Source: Roseateles aquatilis (GTDB taxonomy: Bacteria > Pseudomonadota > Gammaproteobacteria > Burkholderiales > Burkholderiaceae_C). From it: DNA of 64,000 nucleotides. A model generated the notes under the pieces. That model made no database searches, was not told the origin of the DNA, and saw only the letters and a program-made list of their open reading frames with translations. This document shows positions 9,026-17,153 of this stretch, in pieces. Positions within the stretch are counted from its first letter, which is position 1, and every line of letters starts with the position of its first letter. Location of the stretch: positions 124,001 to 188,000 of the forward strand of contig NZ_NIOF01000003.1 of assembly GCF_002205645.1 (NCBI RefSeq), read 5' to 3'. A program made the position numbers and the translations under genes.

Positions 9026-10021
9026 TTACAGGAACTGGTCGTCGCCGCCACCGGCGAGCACGATCTGGCCTTCGTCCACCAGGCGGCGGACCACCTTGAG
9101 GATTTCCTTCTGCTCGGCCTCGACCTCGGACAACCGCACGGGACCGCGCGATTCCAGGTCCTCGCGCAGCGTCTCGGCGGCGCGGCTGGACATGTTGCGG
9201 AAGATCTTCTCGCGCAGCTCCGGGCCGGCGCCCTTGAGCGCGACGATGAGCGATTCGGACTGCACCTCCTTGAGCACGGCCTGGATGCCGCGGTCGTCGA
9301 TCTTGTCCAGATCGTCGAAGGTGAACATGTTGTCCATGATCTTCTGCGCCAGGTCGGAATCGGCCTCGCGGATGTAGTCGAGCACCGAGGACTCGACGCT
9401 GGAGCCCATCATGTTGATGATCTCGGCCGCGGTCTTGACGCCGCCGAGGTTGGACTTCTTCATGCGCTCGCCGCCGGCCAGGATCTGGCCCATGACCTCG
9501 TTCAGGTCCTTCAGCGCCAGCGGCTGGATGCCGTCCAGCGTGGCGATGCGGATCAGCACCTCGTTGCGCTGGCGCTCCGAGAAGACGCGCAGCACCGAGC
9601 TGCTCTGGTCGAAGTCCAGGTGCGACAGGATGGCCGCGACGATCTGCGGGTGTTCATTGCGCAGCAGCTCGGCCACGGAGCCCGGATCCATCCACTTCAG
9701 GCTCTCGATCGACGACACGTCGGAGCCCTGCAGGATGCGGTCCAGCAGCAGGTTGGCCTTGTCCTCGCCGAGCGCCTTGCGCAGCACGGCGCGCACGTAC
9801 TCGTCGGTGTCGGAGACCAGCGTGCTTTGGGTCTCGGCGACCAGGTCGAACTTGTCGAGCACGCGCTCGACGCGCTCGCGCGGCACGACCTTCATCTTCG
9901 CGATGGTTTCACCGAGCTTCTGCACCTCCTTGGGCGCGAGATGCTTGAAGACCTCGGAGGCCTCTTCCTCGCCCAGGGACATGAGCAGGATGGCCGCGTC
10001 CTCTACGCCTTTGTCGTCCAT
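9026..10021 (-). CDS. fliG: Flagellar motor switch protein FliG
   Basis: FliG is the C-ring subunit that contacts the stator and the FliF ring. The 331-aa protein is full length. It starts MDDKGVEDAAILLMSLGEEE (FliF-binding domain), has the EHPQ motif (EHPQIVAAIL) near residue 124 and the armadillo middle domain. The C-terminal torque helix carries the charged residues LKGAGPELREKIFRNMSSRA. It lies 54 bp downstream of fliF on the same strand. Confidence 0.97.
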   Translation of the reverse strand: MDDKGVEDAAILLMSLGEEEASEVFKHLAPKEVQKLGETIAKMKVVPRERVERVLDKFDLVAETQSTLVSDTDEYVRAVLRKALGEDKANLLLDRILQGSDVSSIESLKWMDPGSVAELLRNEHPQIVAAILSHLDFDQSSSVLRVFSERQRNEVLIRIATLDGIQPLALKDLNEVMGQILAGGERMKKSNLGGVKTAAEIINMMGSSVESSVLDYIREADSDLAQKIMDNMFTFDDLDKIDDRGIQAVLKEVQSESLIVALKGAGPELREKIFRNMSSRAAETLREDLESRGPVRLSEVEAEQKEILKVVRRLVDEGQIVLAGGGDDQFL

Positions 10022-10075
10022 GTTGGTGTCTCGCTGGCTTTCCTGAATGCTGGGGGCCGTCCGGTCCGGGACCGG

Positions 10076-11800
10076 TCAGCGTCGGCCGCCGGCCGGGGCG
10101 GTCTCGAGTTCTTCGCCATTGACCCAGGCGCGCATGATGTTGGCCACCGCGATCGGGTTCTCCTTGGCCAACTGGCGGGCACGCAAGAGCTTGTCGTTGG
10201 AGACCGGCGCCTCCAGGGCCGGCAGGCCGCCGGGGCCTGGGCCGCTCAGGGCGAGCGCCTCGTTCTCGACCACGTTGAGCTGATTCTGGGAGGCAGTGTC
10301 TTCCTTCTGCTCGGCCGGCGGCGGGAAGGCCGCCTTGAGAGCAGGGCGAACCATGCCGAACACGGCGATCAGGGCGACCAGCACCAGCGCGGCGGGCACC
10401 GTGGCGTCGCGGGCCAGATCGCGCAGCCAGGGCTGCTGCCACAGCGGCACGTCGTTCGGCGCGACCTTCTCGGTGACGAACGGGGCGCTGATGACCTTGA
10501 TCGAGTCGCCACGTTCCTGCGAGAAGCCCAGCGCTTCCTTGACCAGCGAGTCCAGCTTCTGGATCTCGTCCGGGGACAGCGGCTGGCTGGTGGTCTTGCC
10601 CTTGGCGTCGGTGACCGTCTTCTGGTTGACGACGACAGCGGCGTTCAGGCGACGAACCTGGCCGATCGCATTGCGGGTGACGCGGACGGTGCGATCCAGT
10701 TCGAACTGCGTGTCGTTGTTGCGGCGCATGTTCTGCGTGCCGCCGGTCTGGCCGGCCGGCTGCAGAGGCTGGGCCTGGCCATTGATCGGGGCGTTTGCCT
10801 GCGGCGGGACCTGGTTCGTCGTGGCGCCCGGCACGCCGGTGGGGACGCCGGCGGAACCGCCGGATTGTTCTTCCGAAGTCAGGCGGCGCACCGAGCTCTG
10901 CGTGTTCGGGCCCTGGTTGGGCTTGTACTCCTCGGCGGTCGATTCCACCTGGCTGAAGTCGACGTCGGCGGTGACGGTCGAGCGCAGGTTGTCGCGTCCG
11001 ACGACGGGTTCGAGCAGCTCGGCGATGCGCTTGTTCAGGTTGGCTTCGACCTGCTGCTTGTACTGCAGCTGCTGGCTGTCCAGGCCGGAGCCGTTGTTGT
11101 CGCCGTTCTGGGAGAGCAGGGCGCCGGTGCTGTCGAGCACGCTGACGGCCTTGGGGTTCAGTTCCGGCACCGAGGACGACACCAGGTGCACGATGCCGGC
11201 GATCTGGGCGCGGTCCAGGGTGCGGCCGCCGCGCAGCGTCAGCATGACGGAGGCGCTGGGCTTTTGCTGCTCGCGGAAGAAGCCGTTCTGCTGGGGCATC
11301 GCCAGGTGGACGCGGGCGTCGGCGACGTCGGCCATGGCGGTGATGGTGCGGGTGAGTTCGCCTTCCAGCGCGCGCTGGAAGTTCAGGCGTTCGTTGAACT
11401 GGGTCTGGCCGATGGACTGCTTGTCCATCAGCTCGAAGCCGACGATGCCGCCCTTGGGCAGGCCGGCCGAGGCCAGCTTCATGCGCAGGTCGTAGACCTG
11501 GCTGGCGGGGACCATGATGGTGCCGCCCGGGTCGTTGCGATAGGGGACGTTCATCTGCGCGAGTTGCGCGATGACGGCGCCGCCGTCCTTGTCGGACAGG
11601 CCGGAGAACAACGGGCGGAAGTCCGGCCGGCTGGTCATCAGGGCCATCGCCACGATCACCGCCAGCAACGCGGCCACGCCGGCGCCCAGCATCAGCTTGC
11701 TCTTGGCGGGCATGGCGGCCAGACGGGCGGGCAGGCTCGTCGGCGTGGCCTGCTTCACCTCGGGGAGTCCGGCGGCGGGGCTGCTCAGGGCGTTGTCCAT
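10076..11800 (-). CDS. fliF: Flagellar M-ring protein FliF
   Basis: FliF forms the MS ring in the inner membrane, the base on which the flagellum is built. The 574-aa product has a first transmembrane helix (about residues 35-55) and ring-building motifs with RDNLRSTVTADVDFSQVEST. A second transmembrane helix lies near residues 462-482 (VPAALVLVALIAVFGMVR), followed by a cytoplasmic FliG-binding tail with ENPIAVANIMRAWVNGEE. It heads the fliFGHIJK operon and is divergent from fliE; the 157 bases between them must hold both promoters. Confidence 0.97.
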   Translation of the reverse strand: MDNALSSPAAGLPEVKQATPTSLPARLAAMPAKSKLMLGAGVAALLAVIVAMALMTSRPDFRPLFSGLSDKDGGAVIAQLAQMNVPYRNDPGGTIMVPASQVYDLRMKLASAGLPKGGIVGFELMDKQSIGQTQFNERLNFQRALEGELTRTITAMADVADARVHLAMPQQNGFFREQQKPSASVMLTLRGGRTLDRAQIAGIVHLVSSSVPELNPKAVSVLDSTGALLSQNGDNNGSGLDSQQLQYKQQVEANLNKRIAELLEPVVGRDNLRSTVTADVDFSQVESTAEEYKPNQGPNTQSSVRRLTSEEQSGGSAGVPTGVPGATTNQVPPQANAPINGQAQPLQPAGQTGGTQNMRRNNDTQFELDRTVRVTRNAIGQVRRLNAAVVVNQKTVTDAKGKTTSQPLSPDEIQKLDSLVKEALGFSQERGDSIKVISAPFVTEKVAPNDVPLWQQPWLRDLARDATVPAALVLVALIAVFGMVRPALKAAFPPPAEQKEDTASQNQLNVVENEALALSGPGPGGLPALEAPVSNDKLLRARQLAKENPIAVANIMRAWVNGEELETAPAGGRR

Positions 11801-11957
11801 GGGGCGGTGGTCGGGTTACGGCGGGGATCGGACGAAGCGCCAAGGCGGACGCTTCGGCACAGACCAAATTATTCGGATCGGCGCCCTCAAGAATGCCCAG
11901 AACAGGCCGAAGAAGCCCCCCCAGTTCCGATCACCGTGCCGCGGCCCGGTCAGTAGG

Positions 11958-12287
11958 ATGCGTTCCGTGGACCTGAAACTCAAACCCTTCGACTTCGCCA
12001 GCGCGGTGGCCCGTGCCGGTCTGACCCCCCAGGGTCAGCCGGTCAAGCCCGCCGCGACCGGCGGCACGAACTTCGCGGATGCGATGAGTTCGGCGTTGAA
12101 GTCCGTCAGCAACCAGCAGAACGAGGCCTCGCGCCTGCAGCGGGAAGTTCAGCTGGACAACCCGACGGTCAGCCTGGAAGAAACCATGGTCGCCATGCAG
12201 AAGGCGCAGATCGGGTTCCAGGCGACGCTGCAGGTGCGTAATCGGCTGGTGTCGGCGTATTCGGAGATCATGAACATGCAGGTGTAA
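11958..12287 (+). CDS. fliE: Flagellar hook-basal body protein FliE
   Basis: FliE joins the MS ring to the rod and is an early export substrate. I start at the ATG at 11958 (MRSVDLKLKPFDFASAVARA), which gives 109 aa, the usual size; the open frame extends upstream through the fliF promoter region and is not coding. The C-terminal half has NQQNEASRLQREVQLDNPTV, then LEETMVAMQKAQIGFQATLQ and VRNRLVSAYSEIMNMQV, the conserved FliE domain. It is a single-gene unit closed by a terminator at 12325-12355. Confidence 0.95.
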   Translation: MRSVDLKLKPFDFASAVARAGLTPQGQPVKPAATGGTNFADAMSSALKSVSNQQNEASRLQREVQLDNPTVSLEETMVAMQKAQIGFQATLQVRNRLVSAYSEIMNMQV

Positions 12288-12299
12288 GCGCGGGTGGCG

Positions 12300-13133
12300 T
12301 CAGCCACGTGCGTCTTCATACCAGGGCCGCGGTTTCTCGCGGCCTTCTGTTTTTCTGAACGGCAAGGTGGCGAAATATATCGTCAGCAATAGCACGGCGC
12401 TGGCAGTGAACCAATCGTGCCATTGATCGCTCGCGAATTGGGCGACGCGTCCAGCGAACCAATATCGGATGGGACCAATCTGGGCAACGCTCACGTTCAT
12501 CACAAGATGCAGCAGAGCATTCAACCAGATGTTCTGGTGGATCCAATAAATCCAACCCAGCAGGCATCCGCCGAGAAAATAGAACAGAAAGTGGCCCGGG
12601 GTCACGAACGCGAAAATGCAATGGAACGCCGCGAAAATGGCTGCTTGCGCCAGCAGCGCCGCGATGCACCACCCGATTCTTTGATCGGCAATCTTTAGAA
12701 ATTCGCCCAGCAGTATCTTTCGATACAGGAATTCTTCGGCAAACGCAATCCATCCGACGCACCATAGCGATGCGGGGACAAGCGGCCATCGAAGATCAGC
12801 GGAGCGATCGGCGTATGGGGAAGATAGAGCAGAAGCCAGCACCAACGAGGGCACGAGCAGCCCGATCACGATCGTGAGCAGCCAATCGCCAGCATGCGAC
12901 CTCGGTGAAATGAATGCGCCCGGCATTGACCAATTCATCAACTGGTGGAGCCGCTGGATGACCCACCAAGTTGCGAAAAGTGCCATCGGCATCATTCCTG
13001 TGACGACAAGTGCTCGTTCGAATAGCGACACCGGAGGGACCGCATGCGAGAGCACGTAATTGGTCGGACCTAGTGCCAAGGCAAAGATGACTTTTGCCAG
13101 TAGAAATATAAACAGGGTATATAGGATGCGCAT
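12300..13133 (-). CDS. CPBP (Abi/CAAX-like) membrane protease, probable bacteriocin immunity protein
   Basis: This is a multi-pass membrane protein of the CPBP family of intramembrane metalloproteases. I start at ATG 13131-13133, with GGAG eight bases upstream, giving 277 aa. All family motifs are intact: EEFLYR at residues 133-138, FAAFH with His171, and HLVMN with His209. In lactic acid bacteria CPBP proteins encoded beside bacteriocins act as self-immunity proteins; here the neighbour 67 bp upstream encodes a double-glycine-leader peptide, so immunity or maturation is the likely job (inference). The gene is visibly AT-richer than the flanking flagellar genes. Its last codons run through the fliE terminator, which suggests an inserted cassette. 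Confidence 0.82.
   Translation of the reverse strand: MRILYTLFIFLLAKVIFALALGPTNYVLSHAVPPVSLFERALVVTGMMPMALFATWWVIQRLHQLMNWSMPGAFISPRSHAGDWLLTIVIGLLVPSLVLASALSSPYADRSADLRWPLVPASLWCVGWIAFAEEFLYRKILLGEFLKIADQRIGWCIAALLAQAAIFAAFHCIFAFVTPGHFLFYFLGGCLLGWIYWIHQNIWLNALLHLVMNVSVAQIGPIRYWFAGRVAQFASDQWHDWFTASAVLLLTIYFATLPFRKTEGREKPRPWYEDARG
12325..12355 (+). terminator. Rho-independent terminator after fliE
   Basis: The stem GGCCGCG (12325-12331) pairs with CGCGGCC (12338-12344) around a six-base loop and is followed by TTCTGTTTTTC. It lies 38 bases past the fliE stop. It also overlaps the 3' end of the convergent CPBP gene. Confidence 0.8.
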
Positions 13134-13147
13134 TTCGTGCTCCGAAG

Positions 13148-13174
13148 GGCAGACAAGTCGAGGACTTGTCTGCC
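13148..13174 (-). promoter_or_regulatory. Perfect 12-bp hairpin between peptide gene and CPBP gene
   Basis: GGCAGACAAGTC at 13148-13159 is exactly complementary to 13163-13174 with a three-base loop. It sits in the 67-base gap between the precursor peptide and the CPBP gene, and no T-run follows in the minus direction. It could be an attenuator or an RNA-stabilising structure that sets the ratio of peptide to immunity protein. The structure is plain in the sequence; its role is inference. Confidence 0.6.
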
Positions 13175-13200
13175 TATCTTTCACCTCCGATTCGAGAGGC

Positions 13201-13392
13201 TCAGTTGTACTTTGAGGAGCAACCGAATATCAACTCCATATCCGACATGGAGCGATCCTGTTCAGTGACACCATCCATGTAGCAATCGAACCAGGATCGT
13301 TGGCCCGTGTAGCTGTAGTTGTCACCTATCCCAGGCGCGCCCACTTCACCGCCAGATACCTGAGCGATTTCTTCCTGTGTCAATTCACGCAT
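13201..13392 (-). CDS. Double-glycine-leader bacteriocin-like precursor peptide
   Basis: The 63-aa product begins MRELTQEEIAQVSGG, which matches the double-glycine leader of class II bacteriocins and microcins (MRELTxxExxxVSGG type). Such leaders are removed after GG by a peptidase-containing ABC exporter. Cleavage would release 48 residues with two cysteines (Cys37 and Cys58 of the precursor) that could form a disulfide, and no repeat or glycine-zipper run. AGAGGTG lies just upstream of the ATG. The next gene downstream is a CPBP protease. No exporter gene is present in the window. The mature sequence matches no bacteriocin I recognise. Confidence 0.8.
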   Translation of the reverse strand: MRELTQEEIAQVSGGEVGAPGIGDNYSYTGQRSWFDCYMDGVTEQDRSMSDMELIFGCSSKYN

Positions 13393-13572
13393 TTTTCACC
13401 TCTTGCAAATGAGCCAAACCAGCTTGGCGAATAAATTCTGCGTGATATCGATTGGATAGGGGTTGGGATATCTACTTCGGTGATTTGTGTGAGGGTGTGG
13501 CTTGCTTGTGTATAAAGCGCGCGTTGAATTAGTAAGTGTGCTGGAAGATGTGCAAGAAACTGGGCGTATAAA

Positions 13573-13602
13573 GAACAAAGCCACCCGAAGGTGGCATTGT
13601 TC
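13573..13602 (-). terminator. Rho-independent terminator after the YcgR-like gene
   Basis: Reading the minus strand, GCCACC-TTCG-GGTGGC forms a stable tetraloop hairpin extended by GAACAA/TTGTTC arms and followed by T-rich sequence. It starts 13 bases past the stop of the PilZ gene. It separates the flagellar operon from the bacteriocin-like cassette. Confidence 0.8.
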
Positions 13603-13614
13603 TGCAGCGCGAAA

Positions 13615-14397
13615 TCAGACCGTCCGCCGCATCAACCGCTCTCGCTTCTGCGCCTGGTCGATGAAGATCTGAAGCGCCCGCGCGGCGGTCGGGGCCAGCG
13701 AGGCGAACGCGCAGCCGACGTGGTGTGGCGCGCCATCGTCGCCCGGGGCGACGTGCTGCACCCGCAGCAGCGTGGTGAAGCTGACCTCCCGCTCGAGCTC
13801 CAGGGTGCCGCTGAGCTCCTCGCCCTGTTGGGGCGCCGGCTCCACGTTGGCCGGCCATTGCAGCGCCACGCCACCGGAACTCACGTTCACCACCCGGATC
13901 CGCGGCAGATCATCGCCGCCGAGCTTCAGCGCGGGGTAAAGCTGACCGGGCGACATCACCCGGTAAGCCTGGCGCCGCTGGAAGCGATACAGCCGCAGCG
14001 GCGCTGGTGCGCGCAGCACCTCGGCGCCGTCGCCGCGGATGGCCACCAGGCCGGTGACGTCGAACTGCAGCTTGATCTTGTCGAGGTAGGCCGTCGCGAC
14101 CAACTCGTCGCTGGCCAGCACCGGCGGCAGCGCGTCCCGCGCCTGCGGCGCTTCCATCGTCAGCATGCCGTGCGGCGTGTCCAGCGCCCGCAGCACCGTG
14201 TGGATCGCCGCGCCGTCCGGCGTCGACAACTGAATACGCGCCTGCGATTGCAGCAGCTCGCGCAGCCAGTTCATGATTTCGCCCGGCGCGTCGAGCCGGA
14301 AATCGGCATCGGCGATGTCGGAGGCAAGGGAGGGAGTCTTCAGATCGCTCAAAGGCGCGGCTTTCTGCAGGCGTCGGTCGGGAAAATTCTCTCGCAT
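13615..14397 (-). CDS. ycgR: Flagellar brake protein YcgR (YcgR-N + PilZ domains)
   Basis: YcgR-type proteins bind cyclic di-GMP through a PilZ domain and slow the flagellar motor. The 260-aa product has an N-terminal YcgR domain (about residues 45-135). The C-terminal PilZ domain has both binding motifs: RxxxR at residues 142-146 (RQAYR) and NxSxxG at 171-176 (NVSSGG). Genes for c-di-GMP turnover lie 35-40 kb away in the same window. It is downstream of fliS-fliT on the same strand and ends at a clear terminator. The start is not certain, because no strong ribosome site precedes the first ATG. Confidence 0.9.
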   Translation of the reverse strand: MRENFPDRRLQKAAPLSDLKTPSLASDIADADFRLDAPGEIMNWLRELLQSQARIQLSTPDGAAIHTVLRALDTPHGMLTMEAPQARDALPPVLASDELVATAYLDKIKLQFDVTGLVAIRGDGAEVLRAPAPLRLYRFQRRQAYRVMSPGQLYPALKLGGDDLPRIRVVNVSSGGVALQWPANVEPAPQQGEELSGTLELEREVSFTTLLRVQHVAPGDDGAPHHVGCAFASLAPTAARALQIFIDQAQKRERLMRRTV

Positions 14398-14500
14398 CCC
14401 AAAGGCAAACGCCGCGCCAACCCATCGAAGCCGGGGGTCGGTCGCGGCGTATTGCCGGAGCCAGGGGCCATCGCGCGGCGACGGCCGGTGGCGGACGCGG

Positions 14501-14800
14501 TCAGTGGACCGTCTTGGACTTGCCCTTCATGAGCTGGTCCAGGTCGTCCAGCCAGGGCTCGGCCAGATGGCGGATCTCGGCGTCGTTCAGCAGGATGCGC
14601 TGCATGATGCGCGTCTTCAGCTGCGACTCGTCCGGGCCCAACTGCTGGCTGGCGGCGGCATGCTTCAGTTGCGAGATCAACAGGACGCAGGCGCCTTCCA
14701 GCTTCACCACTTCATCCCAATTGCCCGAGCGGGCAGCGCTCAGCATGTCGGCGCTGGCTTGCTCGATGGCCTCGTAATAGCTCAACAGTTGGGTGTTCAT
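14501..14800 (-). CDS. fliT: Flagellar export chaperone FliT
   Basis: FliT is the export chaperone of the filament cap protein FliD. From ATG 14798-14800 the protein is 99 aa, all helical (LLSYYEAIEQASADMLSAAR, then a RIMQRILLNDAEIRHLAEPW segment), typical of FliT. An in-frame ATG at 14867-14869 would add 23 residues; neither start has a strong ribosome site. It lies 113 bp downstream of fliS. FliT is weakly conserved, so the call relies on helical pattern plus its place next to fliS and fliD. Confidence 0.85.
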   Translation of the reverse strand: MNTQLLSYYEAIEQASADMLSAARSGNWDEVVKLEGACVLLISQLKHAAASQQLGPDESQLKTRIMQRILLNDAEIRHLAEPWLDDLDQLMKGKSKTVH

Positions 14801-14913
14801 GATGCGGTCCGTGGTCGTCGGGGCTGCGTGGGCGGCGGCGGTCAGGGGCTTGGCGGTGTGCTTGGACATGGAACTACTCAAGTCGAAGTGCGGGTGGCAA
14901 TCCAGGTGCCGGA

Positions 14914-15348
14914 TCAGGCGGCGGCGCGTTGTTCGGTGATGGCCGGGGCAATGCCAGCCCAAGCCTCGCGGATCGGCTGCAACAGACGTGTGCATTCCTC
15001 GACCGCGGCAGCGTCGGCATGCAGGTTGGCGTAGGTCAGCCGCATGCACATGTAGGCATACAGATCGTTCAGGTCGTTGGCCAGCGCGCCGGCTTCCAGA
15101 TCCAGGGCCGCCTTCAGGCCCTCATCCAGGATGCGGACCGCGCGGCTCAGGCTGCGATTCTTGATCTCTGTGTTGCCGGCGCGGATCGCGCCGATGCCTT
15201 GCGTCATCGCGTCGAACGCGCCGTCCAGCAGCAGGGTGACGAGGCGGTGCGGCGAGGCTTGCAGGACATCCGTCTCCACGCCAACGCGGTTGTACATGGT
15301 GCTGGCGCGCTGGCCGTGGGAGGCGAAGGGGGAAGTGTTGCCGTACAT
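14914..15348 (-). CDS. fliS: Flagellin export chaperone FliS
   Basis: FliS binds flagellin in the cytoplasm, keeps it unpolymerised and delivers it to the export gate. The 144-aa protein shows the family signature: an N-terminal YNRVGVETDVLQASPHRLVT, LLLDGAFDAMTQG and NDLYAYMCMRLTYANLHAD. Length is normal. A FliA-type promoter lies 43 bases upstream (15391-15418), so fliS-fliT and perhaps ycgR form a late operon on the minus strand. Confidence 0.96.
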   Translation of the reverse strand: MYGNTSPFASHGQRASTMYNRVGVETDVLQASPHRLVTLLLDGAFDAMTQGIGAIRAGNTEIKNRSLSRAVRILDEGLKAALDLEAGALANDLNDLYAYMCMRLTYANLHADAAAVEECTRLLQPIREAWAGIAPAITEQRAAA

Positions 15349-15390
15349 GATCTGCTTGCTGCTGCCTGATTGCTGTAGTGCTTGAATGAG

Positions 15391-15418
15391 TTTTCGGCCC
15401 CCGTCGGCTCAACTTGAG
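15391..15418 (-). promoter_or_regulatory. FliA (sigma-28) type promoter of fliS
   Basis: On the minus strand: CTCAAG (15413-15418), 14 bases, GCCGAAAA (15391-15398). This matches the sigma-28 pattern TAAAG-N14-GCCGATAA and the other late promoters of this window. The predicted start lies about 35 bases before fliS. Confidence 0.75.
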
Positions 15419-15461
15419 CCATGACTGTGTTGAATATGTCTCCAAATTCTGCGCTGTTCCA

Positions 15462-15490
15462 GAAAGGCAAAAGCCTCCGTGAGGAGGCTT
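15462..15490 (-). terminator. Rho-independent terminator after fliD
   Basis: AAGCCTCC (15471-15478), a four-base loop and GGAGGCTT (15483-15490) form a hairpin that reads on the minus strand into TTTTGCCTTTCT. It lies about 95 bases past the fliD stop. Confidence 0.8.
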
Positions 15491-15585
15491 GGCGGCGCGC
15501 TTTTCGAAGCGCCGGAGAAGGGCGGCGACCCCGGGTCTGTTCACCGCCGGATCGGGACCGGCGCGACCACGGACCGCCGCATCGG

Positions 15586-17010
15586 TCAGCCGCTGCCCAG
15601 CATGCTGGTGAGCTTGCTGACGTAGCTCGACATGTCGTTGAGCTTGGCCATCTGCGTGTCCAGCGCGGTGTACTGCGCGCGCACGCGTTTCTCGTAGGCG
15701 TCGGCGCGATCGTTGAGCTCGTCGACGCGCTTGTTGTTGGACGTCACGTTGGATTGCAGGCCGGCGGTGCGCGTCGTGATCTGGCCGTCGAAGCCGGTCA
15801 CCTGGTCGGCGAACGAGCGCCAGCGCGAGGCCAGGCCGTTGTTGTTGGGGTCGGTGGGGTCGACGCCCATGAACAGGTTCTTCAGGTCGCTCATGCTGCC
15901 GAGCGCGCTGGTCAGCTTGGCGTCGTTGACGGTGATGGTGCCCGCGGCGCCGATATCCAGCCCCAGGTCGGACAGCCGGGAAAACGCGCCCCCCAACGAG
16001 CTGCCCGACGCGGTGATGTTGCGCAACTGGCTCTGCAGGCCGACGGCGGTGCTGTCACCCTGCAGCGTGCCGGCGGTCTTGTTCGAATCGTCGTACTTCG
16101 TGTTGTCCCGCATCAACGTCATCAGGCTGTTGTACGACGTGACGAAGTCGTTGATCGCCTTCTTCACGCTGTCCTTGTCCTGACCGACCGAGACGGTCGA
16201 GGTGCCGGGCTTGAGCAGGTTGATCGTGAGGCCGTCGACGGCGCTCTCGATGTTGTTGGTCGCGGAACTGATGGCCAGGCCGTTGATGGTCAGCTGGGCG
16301 TTCGCGGCCTTGGTGTTCTGGGTCATCGACCCGATCGAGGCCGTCGGGTCGTAGGCCAGGGCGGACAGGCCGTTGGCATCGCCGTTGCTGCCGTCGTCGT
16401 CGGCGGTGGAGATGCGGAAGCCATTCGCCTCGCCGGTGTCCTTGGAGCGGATCACCAGGCGCGAGCCGTTGGCATCGGTCACGACCGAGGCCAGCACGCC
16501 GGCACCGGACGAATTGATCTTGTCGCGGACATTGGCCAGCGTGTCGGTCGCGGAGATGGTGATGCTGACCGGCGTGGCGCCGTCCTTGCTGGTGAAGGTG
16601 GAGTTGTCAGCGCTCCACTGGCCGAGCTCGATCGTCATCGATCCCGAGCCGACCGTGGCGTTGGTGGCGAAGGCCTTGCTGGACAGGCTCTGCGGCGAGG
16701 CCAGGTTGGTCACGTTGAGCGCGTACGAGCCCGCGCCGCTGCCGTTGCCGGCGGTGACGGTGGCCATCGTCGGATCGGAGGAGGTGGCCGTGAGGGCCGC
16801 CCAGGTGGTGGGGTTGCTCAGCTTGGCGGCCGCGTCGCGCAGCGTGCTGAAGGCGCTCTGGATCTTGCCGTAGGCGGAGATCTGCGTCTGGATCGTACTG
16901 GTGCGGGACTGCAGGTCCGTGATTGGCTGCTTCTCGATCGCCACCAGTTTGGTGACGATGCTCTCGACATCCAGGCCGCTGCCCAGACCGGTGGAGGTGA
17001 TGCTGGCCAT
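15586..17010 (-). CDS. fliD: Flagellar filament cap protein FliD (HAP2)
   Basis: FliD caps the filament and assists flagellin folding outside the cell. The 474-aa protein has the N-terminal domain (MASITSTGLGSGLDVESIVT and a following coiled region with LQSRTSTIQTQISAYGKIQS) and the C-terminal domain with RVRAQYTALDTQMAKLNDMS and YVSKLTSML. The middle is rich in Ser, Thr, Ala and Asn, like secreted filament proteins. It lies between fliS and the flagellin genes and has its own FliA-type promoter (17092-17119). Confidence 0.95.
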   Translation of the reverse strand: MASITSTGLGSGLDVESIVTKLVAIEKQPITDLQSRTSTIQTQISAYGKIQSAFSTLRDAAAKLSNPTTWAALTATSSDPTMATVTAGNGSGAGSYALNVTNLASPQSLSSKAFATNATVGSGSMTIELGQWSADNSTFTSKDGATPVSITISATDTLANVRDKINSSGAGVLASVVTDANGSRLVIRSKDTGEANGFRISTADDDGSNGDANGLSALAYDPTASIGSMTQNTKAANAQLTINGLAISSATNNIESAVDGLTINLLKPGTSTVSVGQDKDSVKKAINDFVTSYNSLMTLMRDNTKYDDSNKTAGTLQGDSTAVGLQSQLRNITASGSSLGGAFSRLSDLGLDIGAAGTITVNDAKLTSALGSMSDLKNLFMGVDPTDPNNNGLASRWRSFADQVTGFDGQITTRTAGLQSNVTSNNKRVDELNDRADAYEKRVRAQYTALDTQMAKLNDMSSYVSKLTSMLGSG

Positions 17011-17061
17011 CGTTCAAACTCCTGTGAGCCAACCCCGGTTCCTGTCGGAACCACCATGCAC

Positions 17062-17087
17062 GACAGGGCCTCGCGAGGGGCCCTGTC
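17062..17087 (-). promoter_or_regulatory. Hairpin at the start of the fliD leader
   Basis: GACAGGGCC pairs with GGCCCTGTC across a short CG-rich loop. It begins almost exactly where the fliD transcript should start and lies about 50 bases before the fliD ATG. It could stabilise the 5' end of the message, or be the remains of a terminator for the upstream flagellin gene; there is no T-run. Confidence 0.5.
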
Positions 17088-17091
17088 CAGA

Positions 17092-17119
17092 GTATCGGCA
17101 CGCAGCGGCCGCACTTGAG
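17092..17119 (-). promoter_or_regulatory. FliA (sigma-28) type promoter of fliD
   Basis: On the minus strand: CTCAAG (17114-17119), 14 bases, GCCGATAC (17092-17099). Only one base differs from the sigma-28 -10 consensus GCCGATAA. The leader to the fliD ATG is about 75 bases. Confidence 0.78.
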
Positions 17120-17153
17120 GACGGTCGCCGCGTTTTGCTATTGCGTTTTTCTA

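Noticed and set aside
8165-11956. A 1263-codon open frame on the plus strand across fliH, fliG and fliF
   Set aside because: It is a high-GC shadow: repetitive Arg/Gly/Leu/Asp/Ala composition, no domains, and it lies antisense to three certain flagellar genes.
11801-11957. FlhDC box in the fliE-fliF divergent region
   Set aside because: I could not align any stretch convincingly to the 43-base motif of flhB/flhA or to the enteric FlhDC consensus.
13396-13584. 62-codon minus-strand frame upstream of the double-glycine peptide
   Set aside because: No ribosome site or leader motif, Ser/Thr/Pro-rich random-looking translation, and it overlaps the promoter area and nearby terminator.
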